Of a stretch of DNA of 10,892 bases, positions 5,497 through 10,892 are shown one piece after another; the stretch's first letter is position 1, and each line of letters opens with the position of its first letter. The notes beneath the pieces are model-generated. The model did not search any database and was not told the DNA's origin. It saw only the letters and a program-made list of their open reading frames with translations. The stretch covers positions 1-10,892 of the forward strand of contig CAJUIS010000043.1 of NCBI GenBank assembly GCA_910586645.1, given 5' to 3'. The DNA comes from an uncultured Lachnospiraceae bacterium (lineage in GTDB: Bacteria; Bacillota; Clostridia; Lachnospirales; Lachnospiraceae). The position numbers were made by a program, and so were the translations under genes.

Positions 5497-6817
5497 GTAT
5501 GATTTTCTGCCCCACATAAATCGTATTTTCATCTTCAATATTGTTCGCTTCACACAATTTTTTCATCATAGAATGCGTCTGGTATATGCCATAGCAGATC
5601 TGGCGCAGGCTGTCCCCTTTCTGGACAATATAATATCCCTGCGCAAGATACGTCTCTGCCGGCGTTGCAGCCGGCTGAGACGGTTCCTCTTCCTTTTGAA
5701 CCTGCAGGCTGTCCGGATTCTGTCCGTCCTGCCCGCCCGCAGACGCTTCTGTCTCTTCCGCAGGAGCCGTATCCTGCGGCGGTTCATTCGCCGTGTCCTT
5801 CTGCTCCTGCTCCGAAAGTTCCTCCTCATTTGCCGCAGCGTTCTGTTCCTGCTCCAGAGGTTCCTCCTCATTTGCCGCAGCGTTCTGCTCCTGCTCCGGA
5901 AGTTCCTCCTCGATTGGAATCACATTTCCGCTGATTGTCTCCACCGAAACTTTATTCTCTTCATTTTCTTTTTCCTCTCCGACAAACTCTATCGCATTTG
6001 ACATCACAGATATTGTCTGTTCCATATTTTCCATTCTCCGGATGCTGCCCAAAAGAAGCACGCTGACGGAGCAAAGGACAACAACCGAAAAAACAGACGT
6101 CAGATAAGAAAGTATGCCCGTTCTTGCTTTGCCGGCGTTTTCTTTTTTCCGCATCATCATGGCGCGGTAATTTCTGGCGGCCCGATCCGGAACTTCTTCC
6201 GTCGGCGTTTCCTCTTCTCCATACATGGATTCCCTTCTGCTGATCATATACTCCTGCATCTGGGGATTTTTTTCATAGTAGATAAAATATCCTTCTTTTC
6301 GGCTTAACCTTCCATCCTTCCATGTATAAAACGCTTCCTCCCGCTCTTTAGAATCCATCAAAAAGAAAAACTGGTACTTACTGATAAAATTTCTCCGGTG
6401 CGTCTCTTCCATTTCTCTGCTGATCTCAAGCGTATTTCCGGGAATGTCCAATACCCATCCCACAATTTCACATTTGTCAAAAAAACGCTGCATCTCCTGA
6501 TGCACTTTTCTCCAGGTCGCTTCGTCAAGGCTGGGCAGAACTTCCGGCTGTTCGCTGTTTTCCACCTGAATCGCCCCGCTTATAAATGCACAGCTCCTGT
6601 TGGAAAAATGATTGATCTCTCCTAAAAGGATCAAAAGCCTCGGCAAAAAGCCCATTTCCATGCCATGAATCTGCGCGGGATGAAGATAGGTATAGACATA
6701 GTCCTCCATATAAATCCGAAAGTCCTTTTCCGGATTTCCAATCTGGCGTATATTCTTAGGAAGTCTGCTCTCCAGGTTCTCTTCTGTCTTAGCCGTCTGC
6801 TGTATAATTTCAATCAT
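5489..6817 (-). CDS. Membrane protein: degenerate JAMM/MPN-like domain, acidic repeats, LysM
   Basis: From the ATG at 6817 (GGGAGGAAGGGA just upstream) the protein has 442 residues; the frame extends 52 codons further but without a ribosome site. Residues ~30-190 form a soluble domain that I align by eye with JAMM/MPN domains. LLILLGEI (61-68) resembles the first helix/strand (LLLGE), EIVGWVLDIPGN (117-128) sits where active enzymes have VGWYHSHPG, and YQFFFLMD (148-155) plus FYTWKDG (163-169) match later strands. Both metal-binding His are absent. A basic stretch (RKKENAGKAR, 223-232) precedes one transmembrane helix (~236-258), giving N-in/C-out topology. The outer part has a Glu/Gln/Ala repeat (303-344), a Pro/Glu-rich linker and a C-terminal LysM domain (YYIVQKGDSLRQI... 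to VGQKIILP, ~395-441) expected to bind peptidoglycan. LysM is secure; MPN is an inference. Function unknown. Confidence 0.85.
   Translation of the reverse strand: MIEIIQQTAKTEENLESRLPKNIRQIGNPEKDFRIYMEDYVYTYLHPAQIHGMEMGFLPRLLILLGEINHFSNRSCAFISGAIQVENSEQPEVLPSLDEATWRKVHQEMQRFFDKCEIVGWVLDIPGNTLEISREMEETHRRNFISKYQFFFLMDSKEREEAFYTWKDGRLSRKEGYFIYYEKNPQMQEYMISRRESMYGEEETPTEEVPDRAARNYRAMMMRKKENAGKARTGILSYLTSVFSVVVLCSVSVLLLGSIRRMENMEQTISVMSNAIEFVGEEKENEENKVSVETISGNVIPIEEELPEQEQNAAANEEEPLEQEQNAAANEEELSEQEQKDTANEPPQDTAPAEETEASAGGQDGQNPDSLQVQKEEEPSQPAATPAETYLAQGYYIVQKGDSLRQICYGIYQTHSMMKKLCEANNIEDENTIYVGQKIILP
5786..5911 (-). repeat. Three tandem 42-bp units coding acidic 14-residue repeats
   Basis: The LysM protein has three back-to-back 14-residue units, EEELPEQEQNAAAN, EEEPLEQEQNAAAN and EEELSEQEQKDTAN (residues 303-344). 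The DNA units are nearly identical, especially the first two in the protein. Such in-frame minisatellites can change copy number by slippage and set the length of the spacer between membrane and LysM domain. Confidence 0.9.
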
Positions 6818-6887
6818 ACGCGTTCCCTTCCTCCCGTTCGTTTGCAGGAATAAATTTTCAGACACACTCTGGCCTGTCCCAGTTTCA

Positions 6888-6896
6888 ACCATAGCA
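6888..6896 (-). promoter_or_regulatory. Promoter candidate for the LysM gene (extended -10)
   Basis: The gene follows the strong recR terminator and so needs its own promoter. TGCTATGGT on the minus strand (6888-6896) fits an extended -10 (TGnTATnnT); no good -35 lies 16-18 nt upstream. The leader would be about 65 nt. Confidence 0.4.
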
Positions 6897-6950
6897 CAGC
6901 TTTTGTGAATTTTTTGGAAATCTTTGGAAGAGATGCAAAAAAAATATCGA

Positions 6951-6985
6951 CAAAAAAACACGCCAGACTTCAAAATCCAACGTGT
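6951..6985 (-). terminator. Terminator of the pfkA/dnaX-ybaB-recR transcript
   Basis: On the minus strand ACACGTTGGA (6976-6985) pairs with TCTGGCGTGT (6958-6967) over 10 bp including three G-U pairs, with an 8-nt loop. Seven T residues follow (6952-6958 complement). It lies 14 bp after the recR stop codon. Confidence 0.9.
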
Positions 6986-6999
6986 ATTTCAAATACTTC

Positions 7000-7596
7000 C
7001 TAAAGTTCTCTTCTGCCTTCCAGCGCGCGCAAAAGCGTCACCTCATCAATATACTCCAAATCTCCTCCTACCGGAACGCCGCTTGCTATCCTTGTCACCT
7101 TAATTCCCGCAGGCTTCACCAGCTTGCTGATATACATCGCCGTTGTCTCTCCCTCAAGGCTCGAATTAGTGGCAATAATAACTTCATCCGCATCTTTTTG
7201 AAGCCGGCCAAGCAGCTCTTTTAAACGAATGTCAGCAGGGCCGATTCCCAGCATGGGAGAAATTGCTCCCCCAAGGACATGATAAACCCCGGAATATTTG
7301 CCCGTCTTCTCATAAGCGGCCAAATCTCTGCTGTTTTCCACGACCATAATCGTGCGGTGATCCCTCTTTTCATTTTTACATATCGGACAAAGCTCGCTGT
7401 CCGTCAGTGTAAAACATTCCCTGCAGTACCTCACGTTATTTCTGGCCTCTGTAATCGCCCCTGAAAGTTTTTCCACATTTTCCTTCGGCATATTTAAAAT
7501 ATGAAACGCAAGGCGCTGCGCTGATTTGCTTCCAATCCCCGGCAAAGCCGACAGCTCTGACACCAGCCGGTTAATCTGATCGCTGTAATAATCCAT
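7000..7596 (-). CDS. recR: Recombination mediator protein RecR
   Basis: RecR works with RecO (and RecF) to load RecA on SSB-coated single-stranded DNA during gap repair. All family parts are present in 198 residues, the normal length: a helix-hairpin-helix with LPGIGSKSAQRLAFHIL (18-34), a four-Cys zinc finger (C58, C61, C70, C73), a Toprim domain from about residue 81 (IMVVENSRDLAAYEKTG), the signature YHVLGGAISPMLGIGP, ATNSSLEGETTAMYI and the C-terminal GVPVGGDLEYIDEVTLxRALEGRREL. ybaB and recR are only 12 nt apart. No Shine-Dalgarno lies at normal distance before the ATG (7596). The nearest, GGAGG (7622-7626), is inside the end of ybaB and is separated by a perfect hairpin, described separately. 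The homologous N-terminus supports this start. Confidence 0.97.
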   Translation of the reverse strand: MDYYSDQINRLVSELSALPGIGSKSAQRLAFHILNMPKENVEKLSGAITEARNNVRYCRECFTLTDSELCPICKNEKRDHRTIMVVENSRDLAAYEKTGKYSGVYHVLGGAISPMLGIGPADIRLKELLGRLQKDADEVIIATNSSLEGETTAMYISKLVKPAGIKVTRIASGVPVGGDLEYIDEVTLLRALEGRREL

Positions 7597-7626
7597 AAAA
7601 CAATGCCGCTAAAACGGCATACCTCC
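7597..7626 (-). promoter_or_regulatory. recR ribosome site with intervening hairpin
   Basis: On the minus strand the order is GGAGG (7622-7626), one T, ATGCCG-TTTTAG-CGGCAT (7620-7603), TGTTTT, then the recR ATG. The linear gap of 25 nt is too long for efficient initiation, but folding the 18-nt hairpin leaves 7 nt, close to the optimum. The loop carries the TAG stop of ybaB, so ribosomes finishing ybaB must open the hairpin. Confidence 0.6.
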
Positions 7627-7962
7627 CAATCCTCCTCCGATTCCTCCTGTTATCTTAGACATAGAGGATGCTGAAATCTCTTCCAACTGCCGCAGCGCCT
7701 CATTTGCCGCCGCCATAATCAAATCTTCCAGCATCTCGATATCATCCGGATCCACCACTTCTTCTGATAATTTCACTTTTGTAATTTCACGCTTGCCGGA
7801 TACTGTCACTTCGACAGCTCCGCCTCCTGCAGACGCCGTAATTTCTTTTTCCTCCAGCTCTTTCTGCGCCTCTTCCATCTGCCGCTGCATCCGCTGCGCC
7901 TGTTTCATCAGGTTATTCATATTCCCCGGCATTCCGCCGGAAAAACCGCCTCTCTTTGCCAT
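7609..7962 (-). CDS. YbaB/EbfC-family nucleoid-associated DNA-binding protein
   Basis: This 117-residue protein belongs to the YbaB/EbfC family of small dimeric DNA-binding proteins that associate with the nucleoid; the gene almost always lies between dnaX and recR, as here. A Gly/Met/Asn-rich N-terminus (KRGGFSGGMPGNMNNLMKQAQ) leads into a long helix (MQRQMEEAQKELEEKEI, ~26-42), then the beta-core with GGGAVEVTVSGKREITKVKL (47-66), the acidic VVDPDDIEMLEDLIMAAANEAL (69-90) and a Gly-rich tail (GGIGGGLGGMPF). The ATG at 7962 has AAAGGAGAG (7974-7982) with rather long spacing of 11-13 nt. The stop codon lies in the loop of the hairpin that shapes the recR start, and the codons for GGLGG supply the recR Shine-Dalgarno. 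Confidence 0.95.
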   Translation of the reverse strand: MAKRGGFSGGMPGNMNNLMKQAQRMQRQMEEAQKELEEKEITASAGGGAVEVTVSGKREITKVKLSEEVVDPDDIEMLEDLIMAAANEALRQLEEISASSMSKITGGIGGGLGGMPF

Positions 7963-8002
7963 ACGCTTTTATGCTCTCCTTTCCTGCCAAACGGCCCGCT
8001 TC

Positions 8003-9559
8003 CTATTCATAAGTAATTTCCATATGAATCACTTTTTCCAAATCCACATGAGACTCCTCAAATGGACGGTTTGTATCATTTTCTTTAATTACAACCGCAA
8101 TCTTTTTGCCGATATGATCCGCAATCACATTCTCCAGATATGTCCGTTCTTCTTCTCGTCCAAAATACCCCGCCGCCATCGTATCCTCAAACACCAGCCA
8201 AAGCTCATCCTCTCCGCCAAGCGTCAGCCTCGCTTTGTTCAGATAAGTCCTTGAAAGCCCCGGCATTGCGGAAACGATATTCCTCCACTCTCTGACGGCG
8301 CGCTCTACATCTTCCGGCACTGCTTTCGGCAGAACAGGCGCCGTTGTTTCTTCTTTTTTCTCCTGATGCACAGAATAAGCCCGTTCCGGCAGCTCTGTCA
8401 AAACGCCGTTTTCTATCTTTCGTTCCAACTGTTCAAGCCGGCCAATCACCGAACTGTAATCCCGTTCCATCTGGGGCTTACAAAGCTTAATTAAGGCCAC
8501 TTCAAATAAAATGCGCTTTTGGGAAGAATACTTCATCTGGTTTGACAGCTCGGAAAAAATACGGATATACCGGATCATCGTCTCTTCCTCTGCGCTTTCC
8601 GCCTCTTTTTGCATCCGCTCAATATTTTCGGACGACAGCTCAAGCGCATCCGCCATTTCATCCGAACTTTTCAGCAAAAGAAGATTCCGAAGATACCATG
8701 TAAAATCCATGACAAACTGCGAAAGCTCTTTGCCGTCTGCAATCAGCCTTTCCACAAAACCGATCACGGCAGGCACATCCTGTGCGGCCACATTCTGAAA
8801 CAGGCTGCCAAAAACTTCCGTGTCTGCGGCCCCGAGCGCATACAGCGTCCTGTCATACGTAAGCGTCTGTCCCAGATACAGCGCAATGCACTGATCCAAA
8901 AGGCTTAATGCGTCACGCATGGCGCCGTCTGCCGCTCTTGCAATGTAACGAAGCGCTTTTTCCTCCGCCAAAACCTGCTCTTCCTCCAGAAGCTCTTTTA
9001 AACGCTCAAAAATCGTATCCACAGAAATGCGCTTAAAATCGTATCTCTGGCACCTGGACAAAATCGTCACCGGAATTTTGTGCGCTTCTGTCGTTGCAAG
9101 AATAAATATCACGTAAGACGGCGGCTCCTCCAGCGTTTTTAACAGCGCGTTAAACGCCCCGATTGAAAGCATATGCGCTTCATCTATAATATAGACCCTG
9201 TACTTTCCCTCTGTCGGGCGGTAAGTGACTTCCTCCCGGATTTCGCGGATGCTGTCCACGCCGTTATTTGACGCTGCGTCAATCTCAATAACATTCATTG
9301 AAGCTCCCGCAGCAACAGCCCGACAGGAGGCGCACTTCCCACAGGGACTTCCTCCGATCGGGCTTTCGCAGTTTACCGCTTTTGCAAATATTTTTGCAAC
9401 GCTTGTCTTTCCGGTTCCCCTTGTCCCGCAGAACAAGTACGCATGTCCAATCCTGTCGGCTTCTATCTGGTTCTTTAATGCAGTAACAACGTGTTCCTGC
9501 CCTTTTACGTCTTTAAACTCCTTTGGCCGGAACTTTCTGTACAGCGCAGTATAAGACAT
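8003..9559 (-). CDS. dnaX: DNA polymerase III subunit gamma/tau
   Basis: DnaX is the ATPase of the clamp loader that opens and loads the beta clamp. The N-terminal AAA+ module is complete: YRKFRPKEFKDVKGQEHV (7-24), Walker A GTRGTGKT (45-52), zinc-binding Cys 64, 73, 76 and 79, Walker B IIDEAH (124-129), sensor-1 region LATTEAHKIP (154-163) and the SRC motif (168-170) with the arginine finger. Residues ~180-240 are the lid and ~245-365 the helical collar domain. A C-terminal ~115-residue region (from about 405) follows a short charged linker. At 518 residues it is somewhat shorter than B. subtilis DnaX, so the tau tail is compact. No frameshift site with a nearby alternate-frame stop was found. 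The ATG follows pfkA by 23 nt with GAGG about 9 nt upstream; ybaB follows after 40 nt. Confidence 0.97.
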   Translation of the reverse strand: MSYTALYRKFRPKEFKDVKGQEHVVTALKNQIEADRIGHAYLFCGTRGTGKTSVAKIFAKAVNCESPIGGSPCGKCASCRAVAAGASMNVIEIDAASNNGVDSIREIREEVTYRPTEGKYRVYIIDEAHMLSIGAFNALLKTLEEPPSYVIFILATTEAHKIPVTILSRCQRYDFKRISVDTIFERLKELLEEEQVLAEEKALRYIARAADGAMRDALSLLDQCIALYLGQTLTYDRTLYALGAADTEVFGSLFQNVAAQDVPAVIGFVERLIADGKELSQFVMDFTWYLRNLLLLKSSDEMADALELSSENIERMQKEAESAEEETMIRYIRIFSELSNQMKYSSQKRILFEVALIKLCKPQMERDYSSVIGRLEQLERKIENGVLTELPERAYSVHQEKKEETTAPVLPKAVPEDVERAVREWRNIVSAMPGLSRTYLNKARLTLGGEDELWLVFEDTMAAGYFGREEERTYLENVIADHIGKKIAVVIKENDTNRPFEESHVDLEKVIHMEITYE

Positions 9560-9582
9560 GATATATCCTCACTTTATTTCAA

Positions 9583-10656
9583 CTAATTTCCAAAACTGAT
9601 TCCCATGAATTTCGCCTCTTTGACAAGCTGGGAATCCGGCTCTACCATCTTTAATTTGCCGGCCACTTTCTCTAACGGCACCCTTGTCACCTTATTGGAC
9701 TTCATGGCAATCATGTTTCCAAAATCACCGTCAATAATCGCCTGTGCGGCTTCTGCGCCAAGACGGCTGCAAAGCACGCGGTCGTACGGACACGGGCTTC
9801 CTCCTCTTTGTGTATGTCCCGGAACCGTGACTCTCGTCTCAATTCCCGTTTTCTTCTTAATCTGATCCGCAACTTCATAAGATACAGAAGGATACGGGGA
9901 ATTTTCCAGTTTCTTCTTATATTCCTTCTTGCTGAGTTTTGCGTCTTTCTTTGAAATCGCCCCTTCCGCTACAGCCAGGATCGTAAATCCCTTGCCGTCC
10001 TTAGAGCGTTTCTGAATTGCCTCAACCACTTTATTGATGTCATATGGAATCTCCGGCAAAAGTATAATGTCTGCGCCTGCAGCCACGCCTGCATATAAAG
10101 TAAGCCATCCCACTTTATGTCCCATAACCTCTACGATAAATACACGGCTGTGAGAAGACGCCGTCGTATGGATGCAGTCAATTACATCCGCCGCAATGTC
10201 AATGGCGCTCTGGAAACCAAAGGTAACGTCCGTTCCATAAATATCGTTATCAATCGTCTTTGGCAGATGAATGATATTCAGCCCTTCTTCCCGCAGAAGA
10301 TTTGCCGTTTTCTGCGTTCCGTTGCCGCCTAAAATTACAAGGCAGTCCAGATTCAGTTTATAATAAGTCTGCTTCATTGCTTCCACTTTATTCAGGCCGT
10401 TCTCATCCGGTTCACGCATCAGTTTAAAAGGCTGGCGGGAAGTTCCTAAAATTGTCCCTCCCTTTGTCAAAATTCCTGAGAAATCAATAGAAGTCAGTAA
10501 ACGGTATTTTCCATAAATCAGGCCCTTATAGCCGTCAAAAAAGCCGTATACTTCCAGTCCGTCCACATTATTGCTAAGTCCCTTCACTACTCCGCGCATT
10601 GCGGCGTTCAAAGCCTGACAGTCGCCGCCGCTCGTCAACAAACCGATTCTTTTCAT
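9583..10656 (-). CDS. pfkA: 6-phosphofructokinase
   Basis: The enzyme phosphorylates fructose 6-phosphate to fructose 1,6-bisphosphate in glycolysis. From the ATG at 10656 (AAAGGA about 11 nt upstream) it has 357 residues; the frame runs 31 codons further but across the promoter, so that extension is rejected. Motifs: TSGGDCQALNA (8-18), GGTILGTSR (66-74), GGNGT (110-114), PKTIDND (132-138) with catalytic Asp136, EVMGHKVGW (176-184), AEGA (230-233) and PGHTQRGGSP (279-288). The phosphoryl-donor residues are mixed. Gly113 corresponds to E. coli Gly104, typical of ATP enzymes, while Lys133 replaces Gly124, as in pyrophosphate-dependent and some long ATP-dependent enzymes. At 357 residues it is longer than the ~320 of classical allosteric PfkA. 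ATP is the likelier donor, but this is unproven. dnaX follows 23 nt later with no terminator. Confidence 0.93.
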   Translation of the reverse strand: MKRIGLLTSGGDCQALNAAMRGVVKGLSNNVDGLEVYGFFDGYKGLIYGKYRLLTSIDFSGILTKGGTILGTSRQPFKLMREPDENGLNKVEAMKQTYYKLNLDCLVILGGNGTQKTANLLREEGLNIIHLPKTIDNDIYGTDVTFGFQSAIDIAADVIDCIHTTASSHSRVFIVEVMGHKVGWLTLYAGVAAGADIILLPEIPYDINKVVEAIQKRSKDGKGFTILAVAEGAISKKDAKLSKKEYKKKLENSPYPSVSYEVADQIKKKTGIETRVTVPGHTQRGGSPCPYDRVLCSRLGAEAAQAIIDGDFGNMIAMKSNKVTRVPLEKVAGKLKMVEPDSQLVKEAKFMGISFGN

Positions 10657-10698
10657 AATCCTCGCAGTCCTTTCTCTTTTTATTTTAATGATATTTTC

Positions 10699-10727
10699 AT
10701 TATAATATATTTTCTTTTTCTCTACAA
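10699..10727 (-). promoter_or_regulatory. pfkA promoter
   Basis: The minus strand carries TTGTAG (10722-10727), a 17-nt spacer and a perfect TATAAT (10699-10704). The start near 10692 gives a leader of about 35 nt. It is divergent from the tRNA-Ser promoter, whose -35 begins 37 bp away. Confidence 0.85.
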
Positions 10728-10763
10728 TAGATAATGGACTGCAAAACAAAATTTATGAACTCC

Positions 10764-10792
10764 TTGAAATTGAAGAAATTATGTGGTATAGT
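10764..10792 (+). promoter_or_regulatory. tRNA-Ser promoter
   Basis: The plus strand has TTGAAA (10764-10769), a 17-nt spacer and TATAGT (10787-10792). The expected start near 10799 is only about five bases before the mature tRNA, as is common for tRNA genes. Confidence 0.85.
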
Positions 10793-10803
10793 AATTTGCG
10801 TAT

Positions 10804-10892
10804 GGAGAGTTATCGAAGTGGTCATAACGAGCTGCACTCGAAATGCAGTTGTCCTTTACTGGGCACGTGGGTTCGAATCCCACACTCTCCGC
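10804..10892 (+). tRNA. tRNA-Ser(CGA), 3' end at window edge
   Basis: The acceptor arms GGAGAGT (10804-10810) and ACTCTCC (10884-10890) pair perfectly. The anticodon stem CTGCA/TGCAG encloses CTCGAAA, giving anticodon CGA (reads UCG serine codons). A long variable arm marks a class II tRNA, and the T arm is GTGGG-TTCGAAT-CCCAC (10867-10883). The discriminator is G (10891); the window ends one base later, so I cannot see whether CCA is encoded. Confidence 0.96.

Noticed and set aside
5573..6107. Several overlapping plus-strand frames rich in Leu, Arg, Ser or Cys
   Set aside because: They are shadows of the Glu-rich, repeat-bearing coding strand of the LysM protein; none has a ribosome site or family resemblance.
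6818..6973. N-terminal extension of the LysM protein by 52 codons
   Set aside because: The upstream start has no ribosome site, the extension runs over the probable promoter, and the ATG at 6817 has a good purine-rich site.
8350..8364. AGGAG followed by six A and G in the dnaX coding strand, resembling the E. coli dnaX frameshift region
   Set aside because: In frame it reads GAG AAA AAA GAA, which does not form an A-AAA-AAG heptamer in the required phase. The AGGAG touches the A-run instead of lying about 10 nt upstream. The -1 frame stays open for more than 45 codons, so no short gamma form would result.
10657..10749. N-terminal extension of PfkA by 31 codons
   Set aside because: The segment contains the pfkA promoter, and the family's N-terminus begins at the ATG at 10656.

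Overview
The window looks like core chromosome of a low-to-moderate GC Gram-positive anaerobe, most probably a clostridium of the Lachnospiraceae type. The grounds are strong AAGGAGG ribosome sites, consensus vegetative promoters, the order dnaX-ybaB-recR, and a DUF5711-type gene coupled to a CvpA-type gene. The family is inferred from gene content; no 16S rRNA is present. All ten complete genes lie on the minus strand, so transcription runs from high to low coordinates. On the plus strand there is a tRNA-Ser at the right edge and what may be the last codons of a gene at the left edge.

From right to left: tRNA-Ser(CGA), running off the window, and pfkA diverge from two clear promoters. pfkA is followed without a visible terminator by dnaX, ybaB and recR (glycolysis, then clamp loader, nucleoid protein and recombinational repair), ending at a strong terminator at 6951-6985. 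Next come three envelope-associated genes: a membrane protein with a degenerate JAMM/MPN-like cytoplasmic domain and an external LysM domain, a single-pass DUF5711-type protein, and a CvpA-type membrane protein whose ribosome site overlaps the DUF5711 stop codon. Then comes rplM-rpsI (ribosomal proteins L13 and S9), with a consensus promoter, a structured leader of about 145 nt and a terminator.

Between rpsI and guaA lie about 900 bp without an intact gene. I read this stretch as a scar of mobile DNA: the first ~35 codons of a serine recombinase, cut off by a ~520-bp IS5-like remnant with 19-bp imperfect terminal repeats and a decayed transposase fragment. The IS end abuts the guaA promoter. 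guaA itself is unusual: it lacks about 95 residues of the glutaminase domain, including the nucleophile region, but keeps the synthetase domain.

Most noteworthy: (1) the short GuaA, predicted to depend on free ammonia or a separate glutaminase; (2) the MPN-minus/LysM transmembrane protein; (3) a perfect hairpin, carrying the ybaB stop codon in its loop, that sits between the recR Shine-Dalgarno and its start and would restore normal spacing when folded; (4) the nested mobile-element scar. I found no CRISPR array, prophage or defence system.
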